Shown here in pieces: positions 21,610 through 32,763 of a DNA stretch of 64,000 nucleotides. The notes under the pieces were generated by a model, which saw only the letters and a list, made by a program, of their open reading frames with translations, had not been told where the DNA came from and ran no database searches. The DNA is from Odontocerum albicorne (taxonomy: Eukaryota; Arthropoda; Insecta; Trichoptera; Odontoceridae), in NCBI GenBank assembly GCA_949825065.1, contig OX463838.1:5682251-5746250 (forward strand). The letters are read 5' to 3'. The number at the start of each line of letters is the position of its first letter. Position 1 is the stretch's first letter. Position numbers and translations under genes: made by a program.

Positions 21610-22565
21610 TGGCGATTAAACTCATTTTTATATCTACTCCGTTGCGAATCGATACAAATTATATTTAACATCACTTCAACGGCGTTTAAACTCATTTGAA
21701 AATCAATATAAATGGTATTCACCTCACTTCATAGGATGTTAAACATCGATATAAATGGCGTATAGCCTCACTTCAGTGGCGCTTACATTTATTTTAAAAT
21801 CAATGTTAATGGTATATAACCTAACTTCAATAGAGCCTAAATTAATTTTAATTTAAATTTATTTAGAAATAGATACAAACGGTATTTAGCGTATGTCCTT
21901 GAAGGACGCGCTGATGATTTTGATTGTTTGGTATTTAAATAAAATACGTCAATTAGCGATGCGGAGAGAGAGAGTGAATGAATCAATGAATAATAAATAG
22001 TGATTAATGATGCTTTATTTATCGGTAAGTAGGTATTTATACATTTCAGAACGGGCGCGGGAGTGCGCCCGCAATATATTTTTATCTCGCTTCTGTGCGT
22101 GCAGAGATGGTCGATTGAAATATTGCAGACATCGCTAATAGACATAATATTGTGGGTAGACAATTTGTTGGCGAAAACGGCGAGACAGCGCGATGCGTTC
22201 TCTTTCTACTGTGGAATGTATCGTAAATAGTATTGGTGGGTAAACAATTTCAATGTTTTGGTATGCGACCTTTGGACTTATCCAAAGGTCGTTTCGTCGG
22301 TCGTTGACCGTGTATGTTGACAATGTTTCAGCGACGACAGTAGTTCCTACAGGTATATAACCTCACTTCAATAGTGCTAAAAATCATTTTAATATCTAAT
22401 AAATTGTAAATCGATTCAAATTATGTCTAGCCTCACTTCAATGGCACTGAAACTCACTTGAATCTTTACTTAATTGAAAATCAATTCAAATTATGTATAG
22501 CCACACTTCAATGGCGTTGAACCTCATTTGAATATCTACTTAATTGGGAATTGATTTCAAAGGTG
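21610..22565 (+). repeat. Degenerate ~45-72 bp tandem repeat, split by solo LTR P2
   Basis: About eight diverged units share TCACTTCAATGGCGTT, AAACTCATTTGAAT, and AATCGATACAAATTATGTATAGCC-like blocks. They lie at 21610-21885 and 22352-22565, with a stray unit near 23125-23170. Unit length varies through deletions. Confidence 0.75.
21886..22351 (-). mobile_element. Solo LTR P2 with GGTAT target duplication
   Basis: 466 bp flanked by GGTAT at 21881-21885 and 22352-22356. Joining the flanks restores the ...GGTATATAACCT... text of the neighbouring tandem units. On the minus strand it starts TGTAGGAACTACTG and contains a TATA-like TATAAATACC (about 22040) and an AATAAAG-like signal. No internal retroelement coding sequence, so a solo LTR. 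The 108 and 62 aa minus frames are incidental. Confidence 0.78.
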
Positions 22566-22599
22566 TTGAATCTAGCTCCATCGACATTACCATCACCAT

Positions 22600-22925
22600 T
22601 TATTACTACACCATTAGCTTTTTGGGATAGGCAGAGAGAACAGGTCTCAATTTATATATATCCTAGCACACACTTTTCATTTCTATCACATTCATGCACC
22701 ATGTCATGCATACTCTCCTACTCGTATTATAAAGAAAATTTACTCTTCTCTTGTTTGGAATTTGAATGAATTGACTGTGTAACATTTTTCAGAGTCTTTC
22801 CTAACATTTTGTACTTTCTATACTAAAACAAATTTTTGTAATTTTTTATCATTCATTAATTTTTCCCAGTTGAATCATTTCTGTACTCCGTTTTTCCATA
22901 TTAATCACTGTTTCTTCTTTCAATC
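22600..22925 (-). mobile_element. RTE-like 3' end, degenerate
   Basis: ACACCATTAGC..TTTTTGGGATAGGCAGAGAGAAC resembles the reversed 3' end of RTE copies (compare 41925 and reversed 60620-60680), followed by the C/T-rich reversed coding tail. Assignment rests on this similarity only. Confidence 0.45.
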
Positions 22926-22934
22926 TGCATTTTT

Positions 22935-23092
22935 TTAAATAGATATGACTGAGGTCATAGGTATCCTTATACCCTCAAACACTAGGCAGAAAAAGTGTTG
23001 TTCAAGGAGAGTAGCACAGAGCGGGGTTCGAACCGAAGACCTTCCGCACGGAAGTCCAGAGCGTTACCGCGCGGCCATGCATCTATTAATTA
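22935..23092 (-). mobile_element. SINE S1 head fragment
   Basis: On the minus strand: GATGCATGGCCGCGCGGTAA, GGTTCGAACCCCGCTCTGTG, then GGTATAAGGATACCTATGAC. Body absent (5' fragment). Confidence 0.78.
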
Positions 23093-23215
23093 TTTTTTTA
23101 AATCCTCATTTTATTTTTTATTCAGTGTTTAAACTCATTTGTATCTTCAGTCAATTGGAAATCGATTCAGATAATAGAAAAAATGTTTTGAATTACTGCT
23201 TAATTTACTGACATT

Positions 23216-23504
23216 AAAACACTATTACAAAGACTGCGGATATCAAATGGAAAAATAAATAACGAAACACGTGTAACGAATAATTTTTAACATAAAATAC
23301 GGAAGCAGTAAAGAAGCTCAATGATTATTCAGTCGGAATACCACAATTAACTAGGTAACCAGTCCGGACCATAACTCTGCAAGCACAGTACGAAGGCTAG
23401 GGGTAAAACAGGGGCGCAATTTTTTATACTTTGAAACTTTATCTTAGAATTTCAGATTAAATTTACTTTTGTAAGTAAATAAAAAAAATTGGTATGTTTG
23501 GAAT
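23216..23504. other. spacer, nothing recognised
   Basis: A G+C-richer patch at 23330-23415 is unassigned. Confidence 0.4.
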
Positions 23505-23927
23505 GCTCAAACTTAACATGCGAGCAATGAGCCGGAATATCCAAATTTGATTGCAACGCTCAAACTAAACACGCAAGCAATGAGCCGGAATATCCAAATT
23601 TGATTTCAACGCTCAAACTAAACACGCAAGCAATGAGCCGGAATATCCTAATTTGATTGGAACGCTCAAACTAAACACGCAAGCAATGAGCCGGAATATC
23701 CAAATTTGATTAAAACGCCTAAACTAAACACGCAAGCAATGAGCCGGAATATCCTAATTTGATTGGAACGCTCAAACTAAACACGCAAGCAATGAGCCGG
23801 AATATCCTAATTTGATTGGAACGCTCAAACTAAACACGCAAGCAATGTGCCGGAATATCCTAATTTGATTGGAACTCTACAACTAAACACGCAAGCAATG
23901 AGCCGGAATATCCAAATTTGATTGGTT
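23505..23927 (+). repeat. 53-bp tandem array, 8 units
   Basis: Unit CGCTCAAACTAAACACGCAA, GCAATGAGCCGGAATATCC, then (A/T)AATTTGATTGGAA. Units are spaced exactly 53 bp and highly similar, with a CCAAA/CCTAA alternation. Confidence 0.95.
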
Positions 23928-24134
23928 CTGTAACATTTTACGCTTCGCTTTAGCTGATTTGTTTCTGCGTGAAACTTCACTTAAAAACCTTTTTTATTTT
24001 ACATGCTTCATTCAGTGAGTCTTTCAACTCTATTTATTTTATAGTGAGTAATAAAACATGAAAATAAATTTCTCGAATCTTAGAAAAGACGTATGTTTTA
24101 CTTTGTGTTGCCATGCTTATAAATTTTTAATTAA

Positions 24135-24520
24135 ATAAATAAAACACTTATTTTTTTTGTTATGTATTCACCACTGATTTATTTGAGTTCACTACCGGTT
24201 TCAATGACCTCCGTCTTCCTCGTTAGGGGAAGTTGAATTAAATTATGTCTTAAATATTTTTTTCCAATAGTAGGTAAAGGAGAGGGGAGGGGGAGAAGTG
24301 ACCAATAAAGGGAGGGGAATAAGTAGGTGTCAAAAGGAAATACATTTTTTACGCTTACCTACTCCCCTACTCTTATTGACTACTTTTCTCCTCCTGTACC
24401 TATTACAATTAGAAAAAAATATAACTTCACCTGACGAGGAAGACTAAGGGCTTTGAAACAGGTATTCAATTCAAGTTAAACAGTGGTGAATACAAGATTA
24501 AAAAAGTGTTTTATTTATTT
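24135..24520. mobile_element. G-family foldback element
   Basis: Long imperfect inverted repeat. Left arm (24135-24320): GTATTCACCACTGATTTA, CGGTTTCAATGACCTCCGTC, TTCCTCG, AGTAGGTAAAGGAGAGGGGA. Right arm (24350-24520): the complements, ending ACAGTGGTGAATAC. Both arms carry a CTGACGAGGAAGAC / GAAACAGGT type motif analogous to the F family. No coding sequence. Confidence 0.7.
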
Positions 24521-24964
24521 GATAGAAATAAGTGCTATAGAAATGCGTTAATTGCTAAGAATATCTGGTATTACAATATATGACAGAACAAGTCTGTGGC
24601 GTTATAGCAGAATTTGATAAGTCCGTTTTTTGTCATTTTGTGTTTATTCTCCCAATTTATAGAAAATATTTCTCAACATGTTGAGGCAAAACTTGGTGTG
24701 TCAGTCATTATCCAAACAAAATATATATTGTTTGGAAAAACTTAAAAAATGCTTATTTATACTCATTTTAACAGCTTATCAAAGTTAATATTGATTCTCC
24801 TGTAAACTAAGGTAAAACGGACATATCAACTTCTGCCATAACGCCACAGAAGTAATGGTCAGAAAATAAATATAACAGTTCGTTATATTTATTAGATATT
24901 ATATTAATTATATATTTGTATATGTTTTACATAAAACAAGAAAAAAAGGCTTCTTTGTTCTTAC
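24521..24964. other. spacer, nothing recognised
   Basis: AT-rich. AACAAGTCTGTGGCGTTAT (24587) and reversed ATAACGCCACAGAAGT (24838) form a widely spaced inverted repeat of about 15 bp, and GACAAACTTATCAAATTCTGC-like text flanks both, so this could be another palindromic element (about 24580-24860). Confidence 0.45.
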
Positions 24965-25245
24965 CGGAGATAACGCTTATCTAAGAAGAGGCGTTGCCGG
25001 TTCAATTCCAGTTGAAACTATATAAATTTGAAGAAGGATTCCAGTTTGGTTTTCACTTAAAGTAATTGCACCGGTGCAATTCCCGTTGGAAAACCAAACT
25101 GGAATTCTTCTTCAAATTTATATAGTTTCAACGGGAATTGCACCGGTGCAATTCCCGTTGAAACTATATAAATTTGAAGAAGGATTCCAGTTTTGTTTTC
25201 ACTTAAAGTAGCTTTAAAATATTTCTGGTTGGTGGGATGGAAAAG
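24965..25245 (+). repeat. tRNA-headed SINE remnant with nested palindromes
   Basis: GGCGTTGCCGGTTCAATTCC is a B-box-like SINE head. The following segment (GAAACTATATAAATTTGAAG, AAGGATTCCAGTTTGGTTTT) occurs three times as forward, inverted, forward, joined by the perfect palindrome GAATTGCACCGGTGCAATTC. The end TTAAAATATTTCTGGTTGGT resembles SINE S3 at 59717. Confidence 0.65.
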
Positions 25246-25436
25246 ACACATCACAATCAACCCGAGAGGCTGCACTACATACATCCAACGTTTAATACTA
25301 TCCAATTCAATGCAGCACCAAAATAATAATAAAAAGTTATAATTTTTTTTCATAAAGTGACCGATTACTTTTGGATCAAAAATCATACAAGGAAGAAGTA
25401 TTTCACACCTTTTTTCTGAATAATTGATAAATTTTT

Positions 25437-25815
25437 AGGAGATTGGTTCTTATTGGAAGAGATGATGATGGTTTGTTGATAAATAATAAAACACGTTAGA
25501 TCGCAATGCGGAAAGAGAGTCTGTCCAATTTTATTAGTAACGTAGGTATTTATATCTTTTTAGAATGCGCGCGAGAATGCACTCGCGATATGCCTGCGTC
25601 TCGTTTCTGTAAATGCAAAAACGATTAATTGTTGTATGTAGGTAACAATCTATTTACGGAACCGGCGAGACAGCGTGGTGCGTTCTCTCTCTAGTACGGA
25701 GTGCGGTCCGCTCGGCTATGGGATGAATGACCGGCGGGTGACCTTCGGACTTGTTTACTTAGATTTATTGAGGAATCCGAAGGTCGTTTCATCGGTCATT
25801 GACCGTATGTATGAA
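25437..25815 (-). mobile_element. Solo LTR P3
   Basis: Related to P1 and P2, same orientation. It holds GGTATTTATATC (reverse TATA box, 25545-25556), the GCGAGACAGCG block, and GGTCATTGACCGTATG near the end. Exact ends and target duplication are not clear. The 67 aa plus frame is incidental. Confidence 0.62.
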
Positions 25816-25937
25816 CGCCGAGTGGGTGACCGCCAAAAATTTAAAAGTACTGCCATGTGTCTTCAAATCAGTCAATGAAACTTTGTTAAATTAATGTTTC
25901 TCATTTAAATGCTTTTTTTGGTGAAGTGTGATTTAAT

Positions 25938-26103
25938 TAATTAATTTATTTATTTATTACACATGACAAGACATAAACATAATTTGTAAAAAAACAACAG
26001 GTAATTTAATTTGGACGTACAATTTTAATAGATCTGCGTTTGTTGCCTTTCATTTGTCGTGTCCCCAGTAAACTAGGCTTTTGCCTGTATCTCACTGATT
26101 ATT
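25938..26103 (-). mobile_element. J-LINE 3' UTR fragment
   Basis: Reverse of the 3' end at 5290-5460: tail TTTATTTATTA, CACATGACAAG, ACAACAGGTAATTTAATTTGG, GTTTGTTGCCTTTCATTTGT, CCTGTATCTCACTGA. Confidence 0.8.
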
Positions 26104-26819
26104 GTAGAATGTTTTATATAATACTTATGACTTCTCTGCGTGTTTTTGTTTAATTGTTTTATTTTGTGAAGCCTACTTATCTACACCTAATTAGGTAGAG
26201 GGGTGATTTGTACGTTTCATTGTGAAAATTAGAAAAAAAATATAATTCATAAATAAACTGTACAAGGGTGACAAAAGCAAAGTAATGTGCCACCCTGGGC
26301 TAGAGGCTAGGTAGAATAACAATTCGTTGCAGGGGATTACAGCCTCACCCGGAAAGCTAAACAAGGCTGGTTAAACAGGCGCCATCACAGGGCGATAACT
26401 TTGTACGAGTACTTGGAATCTGCCAGATCTGGTTCTGTAAACATCGAGGTCGATGCAAAATCGATTCCAATATTACGGAACGAAAATTAAGTTAACATGT
26501 GTTATTTTTGTTTGTTTACGTATATTTTACACTTTATTTTAGACTGATATTTCTTATTGTAAACAGTAACACTTACGGATATAGATATACTTTAATAAAA
26601 TGATTTTCTTCATAGTTTCTTATACAATTGAGATATCATGTACATGTATTTTAAACACCTCACTTAATTTCTTCTTTATCAGTTTTTTTATCTCCTTTTT
26701 GATGACATCCATGGGGTAGTTCGATGATTGATTTCCACTTGGATGTGTCAGGTTAGATTCTTGATGGTACTCCAAAAAATACTCTCCAGCTAAATAATTA
26801 AGTTAGTTTTAAAATGATA
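26104..26819. other. unassigned; G+C-richer patch 26285-26470
   Basis: The patch (CACCCTGGGCTAGAGGC..., AGGCGCCATCACAGGGCG) stands out from the AT-rich surroundings but shows no open frame or known motif. Confidence 0.4.
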
Positions 26820-26910
26820 ATTTATAGCGCCGTTGAGAGTGGCAACTCTCCTCAAAGGCGCTCTAACTCGGGATTTTAACCCACTTTTATAGACAGATTA
26901 ATAATATGGC
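26820..26910 (+). repeat. SINE S2-type 3' core fragment
   Basis: TATAGCGCCGTTGAGAGTGG, CAACTCTCCTCAAAGGCGCT forms a nested inverted repeat and is followed by AACCCACTTTTATAGACAGA as in the copies at 5632 and 43640. Confidence 0.65.
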
Positions 26911-26959
26911 AATATCAAAATATTTAAGATGAGTTTTAGGATGGGAAGGAAGTGAAAAT

Positions 26960-29740
26960 ACTCACATGCCTAGATGTGTGTTGTTTATTCTGTACGTGTG
27001 GTGTCAAGGAAAGCTTGAGGATATTGCTTAAGTATCCTCTAGCTTCTCCTTGACATAACTGCTCGGATTATGGTCACGATGCATAGTCATACAATGAACA
27101 TTCGATGTGTTGTTTCCTATATACGTGTGGTGTCAAGGAAAGCTTGAGGATATTGCTTAAGGATATTGCTTAAGTATCTTCTAGCTTCTCCTTGACAGAA
27201 CTGCTCGGATTATGGTCACGATGCATAGTCATACAATGAACATTCGATGTGTTGTTTCCTATGTACGTGTGGTGTCAAGGAAAGCTTGAGGATATTGCTT
27301 AAGTATCCTCTAGCTTCTCCTTGACATAACTGCTCGGATTATGGTCACGATGCATAGTCATACAATGAACATTCGATGTGTTGTTTCCTATATACGTGTG
27401 GTGTCAAGGAAAGCTTGAGGATATTGCTTAAGTATCCTCTAGCTTTCCTTGACAGAACTGCTCGGATTATGGTCACGATGCATAGTCATACAATGAACAT
27501 TCGATGTGTTGTTTCCTATATACGTGTGGTGTCAAGGAAAGCTTGAGGATATTGCTTAAGTATCTTCTAGCTTCTCCTTGACAGAACTGCTCGGATTATG
27601 GTCACGATGCATAGTCATACAATGAACATTCGATGTGTTGTTTCCTATGTACGTGTGGTGTCAAGGAAAGCTTGAGGATATTGCTTAAGTATCCTCTAGC
27701 TTTCCTTGACAGAACTGCTCGGATTATGGTCACGATGCATAGTCATACAATGAACATTCGATGTGTTGTTTCCTATATACGTGTGGTGTCAAGGAAAGCT
27801 TGAGGATATTGCTTAAGTATCTTCTAGCTTCTCCTTGACAGAACTGCTCGGATTATGGTCACGATGCATAGTCATACAATGAAGATTCGATGTGTTGTTT
27901 CCTCTGTACGTGTGGTGTCAAGGAAAGCTTGAGGATATTGCTTAAGTATCTTCTAGCTTCTCCTTGACATAACTGCTCGGATTATGGTCACGATGCATAG
28001 TCATACAATGAAGATTCGATGTGTTGTTTCCTATATACGTGTGGTGTCAAGGAAAGCTTGAGGATATTGCTTAAGTATCCTCTAGCTTCTCCTTGACAGA
28101 ACTGCTCGGATTATGGTCACGATGCATAGTCATACAATGAACATTCGATGTGTTGTTTCCTATGTACGTGTGGTGTCAAGGAAAGCTTGAGGATATTGCT
28201 TAAGTATCCTCTAGCTTCTCCTTGACATAACTGCTCGGATTATGGTCACGATGCATAGTCATACAATGAACATTCGATGTGTTGTTTCCTATATACGTGT
28301 GGTGTCAAGGAAAGTTGAGGATATTGCTTAAGGATATTGCTTAAGTGTCTTCTAGCTTCTCCTTGACAGAACTGCTCGGATTATGGTCACGATGCATAGT
28401 CATACAATGAACATTCGATGTGTTGTTTCCTATATACGTGTGGTGTCAAGGAAAGCTTGAGGATATTGCTTAAGTATCTTCTAGCTTCTCCTTGACAGAA
28501 CTGCTCGGATTATGGTCACGATGCATAGTCATACAATGAACATTCGATGTGTTGTTTCCTATATACGTGTGGTGTCAAGGAAAGCTTGAGGATATTGCTT
28601 AAGTATCCTCTAGCTTTCCTTGACAGAACTGCTCGGATTATGGTCACGATGCATAGTCATACAATGAACATTCGATGTGTTGTTTCCTATATACGTGTGG
28701 TGTCAAGGAAAGCTTGAGGATATTGCTTAAGTATCTTCTAGCTTCTCCTTGACAGAACTGCTCGGATTATGGTCACGATGCATAGTCATACAATGAACAT
28801 TCGATGTGTTGTTTCCTATGTACGTGTGGTGTCAAGGAAAGCTTGAGGATATTGCTTAAGTATCCTCTAGCTTTCCTTGACAGAACTGCTCGGATTATGG
28901 TCACGATGCATAGTCATACAATGAACATTCGATGTGTTGTTTCCTATATACGTGTGGTGTCAAGGAAAGCTTGAGGATATTGCTTAAGTATCTTCTAGCT
29001 TCTCCTTGACATAACTGCTCGGATTATGGTCACGATGCATAGTCATACAATGAAGATTCGATGTGTTGTTTCCTATATACGTGTGGTGTCAAGGAAAGCT
29101 TGAGGATATTGCTTAAGTATCTTCTAGCTTCTCCTTGACAGAACTGCTCGGATTATGGTCACGATGCATAGTCATACAATGAAGATTCGATGTGTTGTTT
29201 CCTATATACGTGTGGTGTCAAGGAAAGCTTGAGGATATTGCTTAAGTATCCTCTAGCTTTCCTTGATAGAACTGCTCGGATTATGGTCACGCTGCATATT
29301 CATATTAGTAAAGCGACTTCTAAAAATGTGTGTTGTTTCCTATGTACGTGTGGTGTCAAGGAAAGCTTGAGGATATTGCTTAAGTATCTTCTAGCTTCTC
29401 CTTGACAGAACTGCTCGGATTATGGTCACGATGCATAGTCATACAATGAAGATTCGATGTGTTGTTTCCTATGTACGTGTGGTGTCAAGGAAAGCTTGAG
29501 GATATTGCTTAAGTATCCTCTAGCTTTCCTTGACAAAACTGCTCGGATTATGGTCACGCTGCATAGTCATATTAGTAAAGAGACTTCTAAAAATGTGTGT
29601 TGTTTCCTATGTACGTGTGGTGTCAAGGAAAGCTTAAGAATATTGCTTAAGTATCCTCTAGCTTTCCTTGACAGAACTGCTCGGATTATGGTCATGATGC
29701 ATAGTCATATAGTATTAGTAAAGTGACTTATAAAAATGCT
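26960..29740 (+). repeat. ~129-bp hairpin satellite, about 21 units, with ~1.17 kb higher-order repeat
   Basis: Unit: TGTGTTGTTTCCTATATACG, TGTGGTGTCAAGGAAAGCTT, GAGGATATTGCTTAAGTATC, CTCTAGCTTCTCCTTGACAG, AACTGCTCGGATTATGGTCA, CGATGCATAGTCATACAATG, AA. Inside each unit GTCAAGGAAAGCT-GAGGATA pairs with TATCCTC-AGCTTTCCTTGAC around a TTGCTTAAG loop. Two units (about 27108 and 28275) carry the same extra GGATATTGCTTAA, 1,167 bp apart, and neighbouring variants match in order, so about nine units were duplicated as a block. The short frames beginning MCCFLCTCGVKESL are translations of the unit. Confidence 0.97.
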
Positions 29741-29754
29741 AAAATATTGTATGT

Positions 29755-30080
29755 ATATTTTTGATTGAGGCATATTGTTGCGTGGTAATGTACTAGACTC
29801 CCTGCCAAAGATCGCCGGTTCAAGCCAATCGCTGTGATACTTTCTTGGAATGACGCAGGAATTTTTACCATTTAGTAGGTATTCAGGGGTATAAGAATAT
29901 CTATAACTTTGGTCATATAAACGAGTATTTAAACAAAATATATACCGGTTTTCTTCGATCGCCTCACTTTACTGTACTATAGGTTTCAGTATAGCAGTGT
30001 GGTCACTTAAAACAAAATCCACGGCAAAGCTTCGTTTTCCAACTGAACTGACGCTGCAATAGAACGCTCCTGAGAAGTGC
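29755..30080 (+). mobile_element. SINE S1 copy, diverged
   Basis: Head GAGGCATATTGTTGCGTGGT, B box CGGTTCAAGCC, then GGGGTATAAGAATATCTATA, CTTTGGTCATAT, and the body ending CCACGGCAAAGCTTCGTTTT, CCAACTGAACTGACGCTGC. Confidence 0.75.
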
Positions 30081-30150
30081 TTCTCCTAGAACGCTCCTGA
30101 GGAGCGTCTAATCTCTAAGCGGTGCTATGTAAATTGTCCTTTTAATTTTA
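30081..30150 (+). repeat. S2-type core / GAGCGTC palindrome
   Basis: Contains ACGCTCCTGAGGAGCGT, a near-perfect palindrome, and AAGCGGTGCTATGTAAATTG, similar to the reversed S2 core ends. Confidence 0.45.
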
Positions 30151-30478
30151 AGCTTTACTGAGACTGTAGGAATAGAGTGAACGCAATGGGGCCAAATAAA
30201 AATATATTTGAGGTATTTTGGAAGCAGCTCTTGTCCAGTAATGGAATAATTTTAGAAGATGGTGATTAGCTTAAGATTTTTCAAATAGAATATACCACAG
30301 TATGATGAAGTGTATCAATTTATTATATAATAATACGGTGATATTTCTAATTGATTCTAGTTCTTACCCAACATATTTTTTACTTTATTAATATTAAGAC
30401 ATGTCAAGTATTTATTTCAAAATAATGAACTTAATATAAGGTATTCGACTTATTGTAAAACAATAGACAAATTTCAAT
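30151..30478. other. AT-rich spacer, nothing recognised
   Basis: No frame or repeat recognised. Confidence 0.5.
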
Positions 30479-31115
30479 TTAACCTTTCCTTCCCTGTGTT
30501 GGGTATCTTCAACATGTTGCTTCTAATAACCATCAATATCTCTATAAATATAATAAATACAAGGTTAAGATTGTAGGTATTCCTCCATAATATATTTACG
30601 CATTGATTTAAAAAATAATATTAATAAAAATCAGAATTTATCGACTACATCGTGGGTATTTTGTCAAGATCGGAAACAAATTCGCATTTAAACGCTGTGA
30701 GTGCCTCGACCTTAGGGTCTTGACGATAGGTGAAGAGTATGCGGGAAGCGCGACACTATACTCGCATCTCACTCTTGCATACTCCACTGAATTGTGAGGA
30801 GCTCAATGGTCTCAATCGTCGCAAGCGTAAGCCACGCCGGGAGTAAGCCACTATCGCTCCGCGCCGCAGTAGCAATTGGGCTTGCAAATAGATTAGACCT
30901 ACGCCCATTCCGTGAGCGTTGCCAGATGGTTTTTTAACGTTTTCAGCAAATAAATCCCAATTATTATAATTTTTAACTTCAATAATAATTAATTAAGGGG
31001 ATTATCTATGAATATTCTTATTTTTCCGATTTAAAATCGCAAATTTTTGATCGCGTACTCACTACCCAACGCCGGAGCGCGCATTTCAATTTTAGCACCG
31101 TAAGGAAAGGGTTAA
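30479..31115 (+). mobile_element. TTAA MITE family A, copy A5
   Basis: 637 bp, TTAA at both ends, same orientation and order as A1, with slightly decayed right tip (CACCGTAAGGAAAGGGTTAA). Confidence 0.85.
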
Positions 31116-31207
31116 TAACCTTTAAATGGCAATGGGTGAAAAATAGGCCAAACTCCAATAAAATAAAAAGTCATCCTGTTAAAATACGACACATTTTTGT
31201 CATATAC

Positions 31208-32098
31208 TATGCGCATCCAGAAAGTAAATGTACTGAGGCTCTCACGACCGGATGGATTTTATTTTCGACATGATGGCTACACTCCCGTGTAGCCTGACCT
31301 TTCCCCTCCGCAACGAGACCGGTTCAAGGTCAGTACGTTGAGAAGTGTCGACGCGACAACACGTTTCGTGAAAAATGTCAATCCAATCTCCCGCCAAGTG
31401 CGAAATACGCGGCGTCATCCGTTATCTCGTTTGGAAGGGAAAACCTCCGGTTGAGGTTTATAATGAGGTGAAAACTGCATATGGTGACAAAGCTATGAAT
31501 CGTACAAGTGGTGTCGCGAGTTTAAAAACGGTCACGTCACACCTCTTTACCCTCCGCCAAAAAGTTCAAAACCACAATTTCAGCCAAGAAAATCATGGCA
31601 TCCGTGTTTTGGGACTGTCAAGGCATAATTTTAATTGAATATATGCCTCAAGGGGAGACCATCAACCCTGCAGGATACTGTGAGACCCTAAAAAAATGCG
31701 GAGGGTGATTCAGAACAAGAGGAGAGGCATGCTGACAAAGGGAGTCTGCCTGCTGCACGACAATGCAAGACCACACACGGCCAACGCCACGAAGGAACTG
31801 GTCGCCTCGTTTAAATGGGATGTCCTGAACCATCCCGCGCATTCCCCTGACCTAGCACCTTCAGATTACTATCTCTTTACCTTCCTGAAGCTGCACATGG
31901 GTGGAAATAGGTTTTCAACGCATAGGAAGGCATCAAAAAGTTGATACCTCGCTTCACCACCTGCATTGAGAGGAATGGCGACTATGTTGAAAAATAGCTT
32001 ACATATATACTACGGTAACCACGTAATTTTTTTGTTTAAATAAAAAAAAATGTAACTTACAAAAATTCAGTACACTTACTTTCTGGATATGCCTCGTA
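31208..32098 (+). mobile_element. Mariner M3, deletion derivative, sister of M2
   Basis: TA-flanked, 891 bp, same terminal repeats as M2. The N-terminal frame is open from 31375: MSIQSPAKCEIRGVIRYLVW, then VYNEVKTAYGDKAMN. The frame then crosses the deletion. The C-terminal part reads LLHDNARPHTANATKELVAS with the second Asp, and HSPDLAPSDYYLF with the third, 34 residues apart (mariner D34D). The DET-containing middle third is missing at the same junction as in M2. A further deletion removes part of the C-terminus (jump to RKASKS). Confidence 0.9.
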
Positions 32099-32763
32099 CA
32101 TTTAATTTATTTTAATTTACATTATATTCTATATTTCAAAAAAATATTATTAATTTGGAGACATACAATGTCATATTTAAATAAATATGACAATGGGAAA
32201 GTATTTATACGTATTATTTAAACATATATGAAACTAATATTAGTTTCAGCGCAAAATTTGATAAAAGTTTAAATAAACTAGAATGTTTCAGCAGATTTTA
32301 GCAGATTTCAACAAATTTAATAATATTTGACATAAATTACCTTTCAAACAATAAACAAGAAATGAGCTTTTATAATTTTCAATCATTTTTGTCGTTAATT
32401 TTTTTTTAAATAACATCTGTTTTATTTTTAATTTGTCCAGATAAATTGCACTAAAAAAGGTTGTATGTATTTTTTCCTTTAGCGCGTTATAATTAAAAGA
32501 GTATTTTGACGAATAACGCTCAAATGTTTCATAAAAACACACCACTGAAAAAAATCCCAAAATTTATAGGGAAAACTTAAGAAGTTTGTTACAAAAACTC
32601 TGAATGGTAAATGAAACTAACATTCTATGAACCACTGTTTTTTTTAGTTGCTGAATACGAACAGAATTCTAAATATAAGAAAGTCTTAATTTAAAAAAAT
32701 TAAGAAGTAAAAAACGTCGGAACACGTTTAAATATCACAAAACAACCATTTTAAGCTAAGTAC
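32099..32763. other. AT-rich spacer; 90 aa minus frame not supported
   Basis: The minus-strand frame at 32288-32560 is Lys/Ile/Phe-rich with no domain, as expected by chance at this base composition. Confidence 0.5.

Noticed and set aside
23505..23927. CRISPR-like array
   Set aside because: Units are contiguous 53-bp tandem repeats without unique spacers; eukaryotic context.
29190..29726. Protein-coding frames with repeated CCFLCTCGVKESLRILLKY
   Set aside because: Translation of the hairpin satellite; neighbouring units break the frame and there is no start context or domain.
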